Shown piece after piece: positions 42,305-51,634 of a stretch of 64,000 bases of DNA. Source of the stretch: Weissella confusa (GTDB lineage Bacteria > Bacillota > Bacilli > Lactobacillales > Lactobacillaceae). The first letter of the stretch is position 1. Every line of letters begins with the position of its first letter. The notes under the pieces are model-generated. The model did no database searches. It saw nothing but the letters and a program-made list of their open reading frames with translations, and was not told the DNA's origin. The DNA lies in the NCBI GenBank assembly GCA_041871065.1, contig CP168942.1, positions 2,202,501-2,266,500 of the forward strand, read 5' to 3'. Position numbers and translations under genes: made by a program.

Positions 42305-43078
42305 TTACCCCTCCGATGAGGACATCACTACCCCTAATGAAACCTTATCGACCTTATCAGATGTCTCTAGTTCCTTTAAATCTGCAATGTTTCCCGTAAT
42401 AACAACACCAGGGAATTTCGCTGAAGCCAAATTTGGTACCTGCTTTGGCCATGACATTTCCGATTTGAAACGATTATAAGACTTCAAATAATATCGGTAG
42501 TCACCCGTTGGATCTTCTTTTCCGATTGGAACACCTACATACTCTGCGTTTCCAGTGGCAATCCCTGACCACAGCCAAGTAACAGCCACGCTTCCAGGCA
42601 TCCCCCGTTTAATTTCGTCATAGGTCAACTTCGATTTGAACGTCACCGCAAGCTCAGCAACATCGTCATCACGATATTTCGAAAAGTCAGCTTTAACAAA
42701 GCGCTCCTGTGATTTCCCGTTAAACTGCAATAATCGCTGTCCATTCTCACTATCTCGCCAACTACCATCAGCGAAAAATTGGCTATTTTGCCTTAACTGA
42801 TTTCGCCCCATGGCGTTATACAAATAGGTCTGATTCTTCCACTGAATAACTCGGTCCGAAATTTCCTTACTGGCGCGGTAGTCAACCCTCCCCATGAACC
42901 GTCCAATACCAGAAGCAATTAAATAATTCGTCTTAACATTAGGCGTGGTGATAGCTGTCCAATGTTCAACATCCGCCCGCATTAATGCACCCTGCTTATC
43001 AGTGCGATGAAACAAGAACAGCACAACTACACTTCCCACGACAAATACTGCAAAAGCAAATCCAAACACCCTCTTCAT
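42305..43078 (-). CDS. membrane-anchored extracytoplasmic protein, 257 aa
   Basis: An N-terminal helix (FGFAFAVFVVGSVVVLFLF, residues 5-23) anchors a soluble, mostly beta-strand domain outside the membrane. I do not recognise the family with certainty. The C-terminal half, with VAVTWLWSGIATGNAEYVGVP and the end KVDKVSLGVVMSS, faintly resembles the sigma-factor-regulator C-terminal domain of anti-sigma proteins, but no zinc-binding cytoplasmic domain and no sigma gene are present. Only a weak ribosome site (TCGGGAT) is seen. Confidence 0.65.
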   Translation of the reverse strand: MKRVFGFAFAVFVVGSVVVLFLFHRTDKQGALMRADVEHWTAITTPNVKTNYLIASGIGRFMGRVDYRASKEISDRVIQWKNQTYLYNAMGRNQLRQNSQFFADGSWRDSENGQRLLQFNGKSQERFVKADFSKYRDDDVAELAVTFKSKLTYDEIKRGMPGSVAVTWLWSGIATGNAEYVGVPIGKEDPTGDYRYYLKSYNRFKSEMSWPKQVPNLASAKFPGVVITGNIADLKELETSDKVDKVSLGVVMSSSEG

Positions 43079-43247
43079 ATCCCGACATAATCCTTGTTCA
43101 TTAATATTTTGCGCAACATCTTGTTACCTGCATATCTTTCTTGGTATGTCTTTCAATATAGGGGTTTGTCCATTTTTTCACCACTATGAATTTTTTATAT
43201 TTTTTAAAATAAATCTCGCGCATGACGGTTAAGACCTTGCGATAACT

Positions 43248-43278
43248 GAAAAGGACCCGCAAAATGCGAGTCCCTAAA
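43248..43278 (-). terminator. intrinsic terminator of LysM protein gene
   Basis: GGACTCGCA pairs with TGCGGGTCC (one G-T), followed by TTTT on the minus strand. Confidence 0.75.
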
Positions 43279-43290
43279 TGAGATTTTATA

Positions 43291-44289
43291 TTACCACCAA
43301 CCGTTAGCAACACGGAATGACACGGCGTTATCGATTGATCCGTAACGCGTCACAGCGTAGTTAACCATACCGGCTGTTTGTTCTGAAACTGAACCAGTTC
43401 CCCATGATTGCTTGGTTTGACCCAAACCACGGTAACCGTTTGGTGAAACGATATCTGGGTTTCCACCTGATTCAGGCATCACGATGTTTGACCACAAAGC
43501 ATCCGTTCCGCCGGCCGCAATAAATTGATCATAAACTGAACCAGTTGCTGCTGGCGCTGGCGTTTCAGCTGCCACTTCGGCCGTTTGGTAAGCCGTTGTG
43601 ACACCTGAGTCCGTCGTTTGCGTGAATGAATCAGCTTGCGTTGGTGCACCGACGTAGTTTGACGCTGGAGCTGCCACGACAGGCGCCTCTGATGCTTCTT
43701 CGGCAACCGGAGCAACTTCTGATACGTCTGATGCTACCGGTGCCTCTGAGGCTGCTGGCGCTTCTGACACAACAGGTGCTTCAGATACCACTGGCGCCTC
43801 TGACGTCACAACTGGGGCAGCACTTTCAACAACTGGTGCAACCGGCGCTGCTTGGGCAACCAAATTAATCGTTTGACCGATAAAAATTGTGTCATTCGCC
43901 GTCAAACCGTTAATTGCCAATAAATCAGCCAACGTCATGTTGTTTGCTTGGGCAATGGCGAAAAGCGTATCACCATTCTTCACCGTGTATGAACCATTTA
44001 CGCCAACTGGGGCAGCGGTCGTCGTTGCCGTCGCATCTGCATCAGCTCGCACCGGCGTAACCGTTCCGTCACCATTAACCGTCAATGACACACCCGTCAA
44101 AATGAAGTTTGCGTCTTCAATGTTGTTATCACTAGCAATCTTTTCAACCGTCGTTCCCATTGCATTGGCAATGCTCGTCAACGTATCACCAGCCTTAACC
44201 GTGTATGTATCAGCTGATGCGTTCACACCAACGGCAACCGTTGCGACTCCTGCAGTTGTCATTGCTGTCAAAATTTGTTTATTAATCAT
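43291..44289 (-). CDS. apf: Apf-like secreted LysM protein with transglycosylase-like C-terminus
   Basis: Secreted cell-wall protein of 332 residues. A signal peptide (about residues 1-27, cleavage near SA/DTY) is followed by two LysM domains (YTVKAGDTLTSIANAMG, residues 28-70; YTVKNGDTLFAIAQANN, 100-143) that bind peptidoglycan. A Pro/Ala/Val/Ser/Glu-rich linker with repeated APVVSEAP units spans about 150-255. The C-terminal domain (258-332) has WSNIVMPESGGNPDIVSPNGYRGLGQ, as in aggregation-promoting factors and resuscitation-type lytic transglycosylases; the E in PESGG is the likely catalytic acid. The start follows AGGAG. Confidence 0.88.
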   Translation of the reverse strand: MINKQILTAMTTAGVATVAVGVNASADTYTVKAGDTLTSIANAMGTTVEKIASDNNIEDANFILTGVSLTVNGDGTVTPVRADADATATTTAAPVGVNGSYTVKNGDTLFAIAQANNMTLADLLAINGLTANDTIFIGQTINLVAQAAPVAPVVESAAPVVTSEAPVVSEAPVVSEAPAASEAPVASDVSEVAPVAEEASEAPVVAAPASNYVGAPTQADSFTQTTDSGVTTAYQTAEVAAETPAPAATGSVYDQFIAAGGTDALWSNIVMPESGGNPDIVSPNGYRGLGQTKQSWGTGSVSEQTAGMVNYAVTRYGSIDNAVSFRVANGWW

Positions 44290-44453
44290 TTAATGTCTCC
44301 TATATTCGTAGAGGCCTACAATCCTACAAAATATCCACTCTCTATGATACCGGTGCATTATTCACAACACGTTACAAAACCTCGCCCTTAAACCATTTTT
44401 AACTACCATAAGAATTGACTAGGAAACTTTAGAAAGTTATTTTGCAGGCATTA

Positions 44454-44492
44454 AAAAAATCACTCACAACCAAAATTTTTGGTCATAAGTGA
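44454..44492 (-). terminator. intrinsic terminator of permease gene
   Basis: TCACTTATGACCAAA pairs with TTTGGTTGTGAGTGA (few mismatches), followed by TTTTTTTAA on the minus strand. Confidence 0.8.
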
Positions 44493-44500
44493 CATGCCGT

Positions 44501-45778
44501 TTAATGGCGTCGTTGTTCCACGCTGTAAATAATCGTTCCTAATATCGCAAAGCCAATACCAACCAAAACCGTCGTAAACGCAAAGGTTGTAAACAAATAT
44601 GCGACCACCACAATAGTTAGGTAAGTCATCCATTTCCCGCCTGGTAGCTTATAGCCAGTTGGCAATGTCGCATCACCGCGTAGCTTAATCGATGAGAAAA
44701 TTGTTCCTAAGTATTGCACGAAGTCACTCAGCACAATCAGCTTGATTAAAAATAGATAACTACCGCTCAAAATCAAGCCACCTGAGATGGCGATTGTTAG
44801 CAAGATGGCGCCAACTGGTGCACCGTAGCGATTCAAACGTGAGAATTCACGTGGCAGGAACCCGCGTTCACGGGCCATCGAGGCCAATTCAATTGGTGAA
44901 TTAAATGATGTCGCAATCGCAACACCGATAATCGACAACATCATCCCCGTGATGATAATTGTCCGGCCAACACGGCCCAAAATAACATTAAAAATGTCCG
45001 CGACCGGCAAAGCTGAACCAGCCAAATGATCACCCAAAACTGTCATTGCGACTACTTGCATCAAAACGAAAATCGCTGTCGTAGCTAACATCACCGTCGA
45101 AATCGCACGTGGCAACATTTTGCCAGGGTTCTTCATCTCTTTGGCTGCGATTGGAATCAGTGAGAATCCAGTAAACATATAGAAGGCATTTCCAAAGGCG
45201 CCTGAGAAATCATGCGCCGGTTTCGCTTGTGCGATTGAGAATTGCGATGTGCTACCCAGCAGCAACCACACAACCGTTGCAATGAACACGGCTAAAATGA
45301 CCCCGATTTTTATCAAACTGGACGCATCATCTATGCGACTCGCAATACCTGTACCGAAGTAATTCATGATTCCCAGCAGCAACATAATACCGATAGCCAA
45401 ACTATTATAGACTAACGGCGTCCCAACCGCTGGTACCAGTCCAGTTAACGTTTTTAAAAAGGCCGCCGTTTCAGCACTGATGGTAATTACCCCAAACAGC
45501 CAGCCAAACCAGCCCACCAAAAATCCTGGGTAATGCCCAAAGGCACGCTTGGTGTACACCCACGCACCGCCGTCTTCATCAATTCGCGATGACATGACGG
45601 CATAATGCATCGCGATTAGCGTCGCTGAAATACCGGCTAATGCGATTGCCAATAAGACGTATTGGCCACCCTGCTTGTACATCGTACTCGGTAGCAAAAA
45701 CAGCCCACCACCGATGACACCGTTAATACCTAGCAGTACAACACTCGGGAATCCAATACCTTTTTTGAATTTTTTCAT
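44501..45778 (-). CDS. APC-family amino acid permease
   Basis: Twelve-helix amino acid transporter of 425 residues. The first helix carries VVLLGINGVIGGGLFLLPS, the APC motif, and the middle holds FGNAFYMFTGFSLIPIAAKEMKNPGKMLPRAI. It resembles the basic amino acid/polyamine and SteT-like exchangers more than the AAT permease at 10131. The substrate cannot be deduced. The start follows AGGGGGG. It is divergent from the small protein gene at 45888. Confidence 0.88.
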   Translation of the reverse strand: MKKFKKGIGFPSVVLLGINGVIGGGLFLLPSTMYKQGGQYVLLAIALAGISATLIAMHYAVMSSRIDEDGGAWVYTKRAFGHYPGFLVGWFGWLFGVITISAETAAFLKTLTGLVPAVGTPLVYNSLAIGIMLLLGIMNYFGTGIASRIDDASSLIKIGVILAVFIATVVWLLLGSTSQFSIAQAKPAHDFSGAFGNAFYMFTGFSLIPIAAKEMKNPGKMLPRAISTVMLATTAIFVLMQVVAMTVLGDHLAGSALPVADIFNVILGRVGRTIIITGMMLSIIGVAIATSFNSPIELASMARERGFLPREFSRLNRYGAPVGAILLTIAISGGLILSGSYLFLIKLIVLSDFVQYLGTIFSSIKLRGDATLPTGYKLPGGKWMTYLTIVVVAYLFTTFAFTTVLVGIGFAILGTIIYSVEQRRH

Positions 45779-45887
45779 TGTTCAATCCCCCCTAAGGCCC
45801 AGTCTACCTAAATTTCGTGCCTTTTTCATTTACAAGTTGTTAAGGACGAACGATAATGATGGCAACAAAACAAAGGAGGCCACCATC

Positions 45888-46268
45888 ATGATGACTTTAG
45901 GACAATATGAAACACTTGCATCTGCATATAACAACACGAGTACCATCACGTACCCCATTCCTGCATCATTACCAGTTGGAACTACCGAAGTTATCAATGA
46001 AGATGGACTTCAAATGAACATCACGAATACCGCAGACGGTGTTACTGAAATTCGTTTTGATGCTGACGCGAATGATCGTCGCTACCCTGGCACATTCCAA
46101 GGATTCGAGTTCGGTATGCACTGGATGCACCCTTCATTTATCGGCGCCTTTTTGGAAGCCAAGGATAACCACAACCAACACTTCCTTGGTGATAACGGCA
46201 CGGCTGCTTATGACGCTTTCGTCGATTCTGACAACCACCTAACCGTCACACTTACGCCAAGTCACTAA
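45888..46268 (+). CDS. small acidic protein, paralogue of the 3.3 kb gene
   Basis: A 126-residue protein without signal peptide, membrane helices or cysteines. It shares a spaced pattern with the protein at 3337: DG-(V/L)-Q, then F-x-(A/G)-FE-x-GM-x-W, and a C-terminal D-x-(N)-x-L-x-(I/V) strand. The N-terminal 40 residues differ. The start is strongly supported by AAAGGAGG eight bases before the ATG. Function unknown; it has its own promoter region and lies just before the transglycosylase gene. Confidence 0.75.
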   Translation: MMTLGQYETLASAYNNTSTITYPIPASLPVGTTEVINEDGLQMNITNTADGVTEIRFDADANDRRYPGTFQGFEFGMHWMHPSFIGAFLEAKDNHNQHFLGDNGTAAYDAFVDSDNHLTVTLTPSH

Positions 46269-46337
46269 CAGTTCAGCGTTGCTTTTAAAGGAAATTCCCC
46301 GTATGCTATCAGAATAATGCTTACGGAGGATTTGCCG

Positions 46338-47108
46338 ATGGCGAGTCGCAAAACACGTCGACAACGACACAATCCAGTTAAAAACCTGATGAAATGGCTG
46401 GCAACCATCATTGTCATCATGCTGTTAGCGGGTGGGGCTTACGTTGGTTACGCCATTCATCAAGCGCCAACCATTACGGATTCAGCCCTCAAAGCGAATC
46501 CCAGTCCCGGGGACAATCAAGTTCATGTCACCTATGACAACATTCCGAACGATTATCGTAATGCGTTGATTTCAACCGAAGATCGCACGTTCGAAACGAA
46601 CAACGGTGTCAGCCTAGGTGGGGTATTCAACTTGGTTGTTTCAAACATCAAGGCCCGCTTTGGCGATGGCGTTGCCTGTGGTGGTTCGTCAATCACCCAA
46701 CAACTTGTTAAGTTGACCGTTTTCTCAACTAGCAAGGCGGATCAAACACCAACCCGCAAAATTCAAGAGATTTATCTAGCGCTTCAGTTGAACAAAACGC
46801 ATTCTAAAGCACAAATTTTGGAATACTATGTCAATAAAATTTACGAAGGCCACTACCAATACGGTGCGCAAACAATTGCCTACTACTATTTTGGTAAGCC
46901 TTTGTCTCAATTGACGTTGTCACAAACGGCCATCATCGCCGGTTTGGGTCAAAGTCCATCAAACTTCGACTTGTACAGCAATCCTGAATTGGTCGAAAAG
47001 CGTCGCAACATCGTGCTGGCCGCGATGCTAGATAATGACAAAATTAATCACCATGAATACGAAGATGCGAAGGCAACCAGCGTAACAGCCGGTTTAATTC
47101 CACGCTAA
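46338..47108 (+). CDS. monofunctional peptidoglycan glycosyltransferase (GT51)
   Basis: Membrane-anchored enzyme of 256 residues that polymerises lipid II into glycan strands. A basic N-terminus and one membrane helix (about 19-40) precede the GT51 domain. The first catalytic glutamate is E81 in ISTEDRTFETNNGVSLGG, and the second motif is GGSSITQQLVKL near residue 115. There is no penicillin-binding transpeptidase domain. ATG 46338 follows GGAGG by eight bases; an upstream in-frame ATG at 46317 overlaps that site. It is a single gene with a strong terminator. GGSSITQQ contains the normal Q pair. Confidence 0.9.
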   Translation: MASRKTRRQRHNPVKNLMKWLATIIVIMLLAGGAYVGYAIHQAPTITDSALKANPSPGDNQVHVTYDNIPNDYRNALISTEDRTFETNNGVSLGGVFNLVVSNIKARFGDGVACGGSSITQQLVKLTVFSTSKADQTPTRKIQEIYLALQLNKTHSKAQILEYYVNKIYEGHYQYGAQTIAYYYFGKPLSQLTLSQTAIIAGLGQSPSNFDLYSNPELVEKRRNIVLAAMLDNDKINHHEYEDAKATSVTAGLIPR

Positions 47109-47143
47109 AAAACCGCGATGAACCTAAATTCATCGCGGTTTTT
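47106..47143. terminator. bidirectional terminator
   Basis: AAAACCGCGATGAA pairs with TTCATCGCGGTTTT (47108-47121 and about 47128-47141). Confidence 0.9.
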
Positions 47144-47154
47144 GTTTACATTAA

Positions 47155-48234
47155 TTAGTTTTCAGGTGTGTCTGGAACCTTGATGTCGCCAGCAATAATC
47201 TTTGCCTTTGCATCTTCAACAGCCTTCTTCTCGTCTGCGTTCAAGTTGTTAGTTGTAACACCAACACCCTTTTCCTTCAAACCGTAGTAGACCGTCTTAC
47301 CACCAGGGAACTTGTCCTTTTGGGCAGCTTCAGTAACCAATTGCACACCACGACCGATTCCAGTCAATGATGATGTCAACGTCAAGTTATCAGCCTTGCC
47401 ATCCTTTGTCTTGTAGGCACCCATGTCAGTTTGATCCATGTCGACACCGATAACCCATACCTTATCCTTAGAGTCGGCAGCCAACGTTGCGTCTTGATCC
47501 TTCGCAGCTTGGAAGACACCATTTCCAACACCACCAGCGGCTTGGAAGATGATGTGCTCACCTTGTGCAATCTTAGCCTTCGCAATCGTTTGTCCCTTGG
47601 CAGGGTCTGAGAACGTACCAGCATACGTTGCATCTACCTTGATATTAGGGTCAACTGACTTCACGCCGGCTTGGTAACCAGCCAAGAATGCTTCGATAAC
47701 TGGATTCTTCATACCACCAACAAAGCCAACCGTGTCATCGCCCATCGTCTTAGCCTTCGTAGCTGCAGCCACACCAACCAAGTATGATGATTGCTCTGAA
47801 CGGAACATTACTGACGCAACGTTCTTGTACTTTGATCCAGCAATTTCGTCAACCAACACAAACTTCGTGTCTGGGTACTTCTTTGAAACAGTTTGAACTG
47901 AGTCCTTAAACGTGTTTCCAATTGCTGCGACAACGTTGTACTTAGCCGTTGCGGCTTGCGTCAATTGCGTGTTGTAATCCGCAACTGTCTTAGGTTGGAA
48001 GTAGTTGTATCCGTTTTGGCCCTTTTCCAAGCCGTTTTCCTTACCCCACTTCTCCAAACCTTCCCAAGCGCTTTGGTTGAAGCCCTTGTCGTTAACACCG
48101 TTCGTGTCTGAAACAACCGCTGCAGTGAACTTATTGCTTGAACCACCGTTGCTTCCTGACGTTGCTGCGTATGCAATTCCTGCAACTGCGACAAGTGCCA
48201 CTCCACCAATAATTAAGTTACGACGTGAAACCAT
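47155..48234 (-). CDS. BMP-family nucleoside-type substrate-binding protein
   Basis: A 359-residue member of the BMP/TmpC (Med) family, which binds purine nucleosides for an ABC importer. After the N-terminal helix (IIGGVALVAVAGIAYA) the mature domain has AAVVSDTNGVNDKGFNQSAWEGL, VVAAIGNTFKDSVQ, FVLVDEIAG and FQAAGGVGNGVFQAA, all family landmarks. There is no lipobox cysteine: anchoring must be through an uncleaved helix, or the protein is released after AYA. The transporter's ATPase and permeases are not in the window. It is divergent from guaA, sharing an intergenic region with a PurBox-like motif, so purine control of both is plausible. Confidence 0.87.
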   Translation of the reverse strand: MVSRRNLIIGGVALVAVAGIAYAATSGSNGGSSNKFTAAVVSDTNGVNDKGFNQSAWEGLEKWGKENGLEKGQNGYNYFQPKTVADYNTQLTQAATAKYNVVAAIGNTFKDSVQTVSKKYPDTKFVLVDEIAGSKYKNVASVMFRSEQSSYLVGVAAATKAKTMGDDTVGFVGGMKNPVIEAFLAGYQAGVKSVDPNIKVDATYAGTFSDPAKGQTIAKAKIAQGEHIIFQAAGGVGNGVFQAAKDQDATLAADSKDKVWVIGVDMDQTDMGAYKTKDGKADNLTLTSSLTGIGRGVQLVTEAAQKDKFPGGKTVYYGLKEKGVGVTTNNLNADEKKAVEDAKAKIIAGDIKVPDTPEN

Positions 48235-48594
48235 TTTCCTAATACCTCCAAGTATAAAATCCCTCGACCCGACCACTCGTTTTGCCGGCCAAAACTGGCC
48301 AACTCAGAGTCCATATAAAAATTTAATTTTTACCACTATAAAGGTGTATTTAAGATAATGCAAGGGCTAAGTCATTACAAAAATCATCGGTTTTGAATTA
48401 TTAAAAACGATTAACCTGATTATCAACGTATGAACCCTTTAAAATAAGTATTTTTCGTCAATAACTTATTTTTAGTAACTATAATTATGAGAACATTGTA
48501 ATATGTGAACAAATTACGAACATTCCAAAAAGTTATCATTGATAAATATCGACAAGTACGTATAATTAGAAACAACTTATTAATGGGGGACATT
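48235..48594. promoter_or_regulatory. divergent purine-control region, PurBox-like motif and guaA promoter
   Basis: This 360-base gap has no gene. The guaA promoter is TTGATA (48539-48544), a 16-base spacer and TATAAT (48561-48566). ACGAACATT (48516-48524), just upstream, matches the core CGAAC of lactococcal and streptococcal PurR boxes, and a further GAACATT lies at 48491-48497, 27 bases earlier in the same direction. PurR family control is therefore likely. The part next to the BMP gene is AT-rich, with a GGCCAAAACTGGCC palindrome near 48286-48299. Confidence 0.6.
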
Positions 48595-50148
48595 ATGGGA
48601 AACACACAAGCACACGACAGTATTCTTGTTTTGGACTTTGGATCACAGTACAACCAGCTCATTTCACGACGTATTCGCGAATTGGGTGTGTACTCAGAAC
48701 TAAAGCCCCACACTTTGACGGCAGCCGAGATTAAGGAACTAAATCCTAAGGGACTTATTTTCTCTGGCGGACCAAACTCGGTTTACGAAGACGGCGCCTT
48801 CACAATTGACCCAGAGGTGTTCAACTTGAACATTCCTATTTTGGGTGTCTGCTACGGTATGCAACTGATGGCGCACGTTTTGCCAGGGGGAAAAGTTGCA
48901 CCGGCTAACGATTCAGCTGAATACGGCGAAACTGAAATGGATGTGACGGATGATAGCGCGCTATTGTTCGGCAACACCCCTGAGAAGCAAACTGTTTTGA
49001 TGTCACACGGAGACTATGTTGAACAAGTTCCCGACGGCTTCAAGGCGGTTGCAACGTCAGAAAGCACGCCAATCGCTGCAATGGAAGACACATACCACAA
49101 CTTCTACGGTGTGCAATTCCACGCTGAAGTGCAACACACTGAATACGGGATGCAAATCTTGGAAAACTTCGTCGACAAGGCTGTTCGCGCTGAGCGTAAC
49201 TGGTCAATGGATGATTTCATCGACGAGCAAATCAAGCAAATCCGCGAAACGGTCGGCGACAAGAAGGTCTTGTTGGGACTTTCTGGTGGTGTTGATTCAT
49301 CAGTCGTTGGTGTGTTGTTGCAACGCGCCATCGGTGACCAATTGACATCAATCTTCGTTGATCACGGTTTGCTGCGTAAGAATGAAGCTGATGAAGTAAT
49401 GGCATCACTTGGTGGTAAGTTCGGTTTGAACATCATCAAGGTCGACGCCCAAGAACGTTTCCTATCAAAGCTTGCCGGGGTTACTGACCCTGAGCAAAAG
49501 CGTAAGATTATCGGAAACGAATTCATCCGCGTATTTGACGAAGAAGCTGCAAAGCTTGATGGTATCGACTTCTTGGCCCAAGGAACGTTGTACACGGACG
49601 TTATCGAGTCAGGTACTGATACTGCGCAAACAATTAAGTCACACCACAACGTTGGCGGACTGCCTGAAGACATGCAATTCCAATTGATTGAGCCTTTGAA
49701 CACGCTCTTCAAGGATGAAGTACGTGCTTTGGGTGAAAAGTTGGGTATGCCACACGAACTTGTTTGGCGCCAACCATTCCCCGGCCCTGGTCTTGGAATC
49801 CGTATTTTGGGTGATGTCACTGAAGACAAGCTTGAAATTGTGCGCGAATCTGACGCTATTTTGCGTGAAGAAATCGCCAAGCACGGCCTAGACGGTGAAG
49901 TTTGGCAATACTTCACGGTATTGACTGGCGTTCGTTCAGTCGGCGTCATGGGAGACGGTCGTACGTACGACTACACCATTGCCATCCGTGCCATTACGTC
50001 AGTCGACGGTATGACGGCTGACTTCGCAAAGTTGCCATGGGACATCTTGGAAGAGATTTCTCGCCGCATCGTAAACGAAGTCGACCACATCAACCGCGTC
50101 GTCTACGACATCACGGCTAAGCCACCGGCAACTGTTGAGTGGGAATAA
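48595..50148 (+). CDS. guaA: GMP synthase (glutamine-hydrolysing)
   Basis: Converts XMP to GMP with glutamine and ATP. The 517-residue chain has the class I glutamine amidotransferase domain (residues 1-200; nucleophile C86 in [11 protein letters not shown], histidine in [14 protein letters not shown] where most members have FHPEV), the ATP-pyrophosphatase P-loop [17 protein letters not shown] near residue 228, and the C-terminal dimerisation domain ending [12 protein letters not shown] 48595 gives the standard length; GGGGGAC is just upstream. It is a single gene with its own promoter and PurBox-like site. Confidence 0.96.
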   Translation: MGNTQAHDSILVLDFGSQYNQLISRRIRELGVYSELKPHTLTAAEIKELNPKGLIFSGGPNSVYEDGAFTIDPEVFNLNIPILGVCYGMQLMAHVLPGGKVAPANDSAEYGETEMDVTDDSALLFGNTPEKQTVLMSHGDYVEQVPDGFKAVATSESTPIAAMEDTYHNFYGVQFHAEVQHTEYGMQILENFVDKAVRAERNWSMDDFIDEQIKQIRETVGDKKVLLGLSGGVDSSVVGVLLQRAIGDQLTSIFVDHGLLRKNEADEVMASLGGKFGLNIIKVDAQERFLSKLAGVTDPEQKRKIIGNEFIRVFDEEAAKLDGIDFLAQGTLYTDVIESGTDTAQTIKSHHNVGGLPEDMQFQLIEPLNTLFKDEVRALGEKLGMPHELVWRQPFPGPGLGIRILGDVTEDKLEIVRESDAILREEIAKHGLDGEVWQYFTVLTGVRSVGVMGDGRTYDYTIAIRAITSVDGMTADFAKLPWDILEEISRRIVNEVDHINRVVYDITAKPPATVEWE

Positions 50149-50281
50149 TTTCAAATCAAAAGATAAATCGAGACTACCGATATATCAATGATTTTCAACC
50201 ACACAAACGAATTTAAAACCACTTTATAGAAGTTGGTTCCCTGCTAAATCCCCTACTATTTTATGTGGGGCGAATATACAG

Positions 50282-50314
50282 AAAAACGCTTGGAAATTGC
50301 ATCCAAGCGTTTTT
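50282..50314 (+). terminator. intrinsic terminator after guaA
   Basis: AAAAACGCTTGGA pairs with TCCAAGCGTTTTT. It lies about 135 bases after the guaA stop. The 110 bases between hold nothing that I can name. Confidence 0.85.
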
Positions 50315-50422
50315 CTTTTTACTATTTTCTACTTGTCTGCTCTGTTCCTATGCTGCCAATAATTAATTCAAAAAGAACTTGTATATTAATGATTAACACA
50401 AGACTAAATTGGAGAAATCTGC

Positions 50423-50896
50423 ATGAAAAAGAAGACAAAAGCAATCATCATATTGGCTATTGCAGCAATGGTCTTAGCGCTGATATTTACTGTGTTCATA
50501 CTAATTAAGAATACTAATGACAAGTCACCAGGTTTGAAGTTACAAACTGACTTTGGTCATACGCAGCAAAAAAAGACAAAAGCACCGGCTATCAAAATTA
50601 CAGGTGTTACATCAATTTCTTTTGATGAAACTACAAAAACGAGTTATACGAAGTTGACGAATCCAAAAGGAAATCCGTGCTACTTCAAGTTTGTGATGAA
50701 GATTAAGGAAACCGGGCAGGTTGTTTACGAATCCGATTACGTGAAGCCAGGGAAGACGATTCAAAGTGAAGTTATGACAGCCGACTTGAAAAAAGGAATC
50801 TACGAAGGGGTTTTGGAGATTCAAACACGAGAGTTAGAGAAACCTCATGAATCAATGAATGGTTTAAATACTAACCTTTCGATAATAGTGAACTAA
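50423..50896 (+). CDS. membrane-anchored extracellular protein, 157 aa
   Basis: An N-terminal helix (AIIILAIAAMVLALIFTVFIL, after MKKKTK) anchors a small outside domain of about 120 residues, predicted beta-sandwich, with one cysteine. The domain contains the pattern KLTNPKGNPCYFKFVMKIKETGQVVYESDYVKPGKTIQSEVM-like order, common in Gram-positive surface proteins of the Ig or pilin-accessory type. I do not recognise the family. It is AT-rich compared with guaA and lies 96 bases before another exported protein, so the two are probably one unit, possibly acquired. The ribosome site is weak (GGAGAAATCTGC). Confidence 0.7.
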   Translation: MKKKTKAIIILAIAAMVLALIFTVFILIKNTNDKSPGLKLQTDFGHTQQKKTKAPAIKITGVTSISFDETTKTSYTKLTNPKGNPCYFKFVMKIKETGQVVYESDYVKPGKTIQSEVMTADLKKGIYEGVLEIQTRELEKPHESMNGLNTNLSIIVN

Positions 50897-50992
50897 CAAA
50901 AGTCCAAATGAATTTTGTTCATAATTGAATGGTAGTCTGAGCTTGAGTTAAAAAGAAATGTACATTAAAGCAGATAAAGATGGAGGGTCACA

Positions 50993-51517
50993 ATGAAAAA
51001 AAGAAAAATTTTTACGATGCTTGCCACCACGCTTCTTTCGAGCTCCTTTATGAGTGGTGTGATCTTTGCAACTGACATCAATAGCGCCGGTAGTTACGAA
51101 ACAACAGTCATAGATAATAATTCTGACACAGGCGAGTTCTCGCTGACTATTCCATCAGAAGTACAGATGAATGAGCATTTCAGCGTATCGCTTACAAAAG
51201 CAATTTTACCCGACAATAAGACGTTATCAATGCGCGTTAATGACGGTTCAGATTCTGGCGCATTTGATAGTGCCGTATTTCCACTTTATGCTGCAGATGG
51301 TTCACAAGATGGTCAATTCAATGTATTCAAAGGAACTGCGACATTGACCAACCGTGATAATATCTTCACTTACTACTCTGATAATCCTCAACCAACAGCT
51401 AGTTCTCCAATTACAGTTGATTTGCAACCCAAGCGCGATACAAGTGTTGCTTATACTAAAGATGGTCAACACTCTGGACCAATAACCTTTGTTGTAAGCT
51501 TCGGTACATGGTACTAA
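50993..51517 (+). CDS. secreted surface protein, 174 aa
   Basis: A signal peptide MKKRKIFTMLATTLLSSSFM onward (cleavage near FA-TD) precedes a 145-residue Ser/Thr/Asp-rich beta domain ending VSFGTWY. There is no LPxTG, LysM or lipobox, so it is secreted or held by its partner. The layout resembles small WxL-like or pilin-like secreted proteins, but I cannot name it. GGAGGG stands before the ATG. It follows the membrane-anchored protein at 50423, and the two together look like an anchor-ligand pair. Confidence 0.7.
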   Translation: MKKRKIFTMLATTLLSSSFMSGVIFATDINSAGSYETTVIDNNSDTGEFSLTIPSEVQMNEHFSVSLTKAILPDNKTLSMRVNDGSDSGAFDSAVFPLYAADGSQDGQFNVFKGTATLTNRDNIFTYYSDNPQPTASSPITVDLQPKRDTSVAYTKDGQHSGPITFVVSFGTWY

Positions 51518-51583
51518 GTCAAGTTGATCTCACTCTCTGAATTTGCGCTCAGAGCGAGTTTATCAATTACTACTAAATCACAC

Positions 51584-51628
51584 AAAACCCTGCATCAAAG
51601 TTCGAAAACAACCTTGATGCAGGGCTTT
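51584..51628 (-). terminator. intrinsic terminator of DrrAB-like operon
   Basis: GCCCTGCATCAAGGTT pairs with AACTTTGATGCAGGGT (one mismatch), followed by TTTTG on the minus strand; TTTTA flanks the other side. Confidence 0.85.
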
Positions 51629-51634
51629 TAATTA

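Noticed and set aside
43101..43313. Open frame of 70 codons on the minus strand
   Set aside because: It runs across the terminator and C-terminal end of the LysM protein gene, has no ribosome site and no recognisable protein character.
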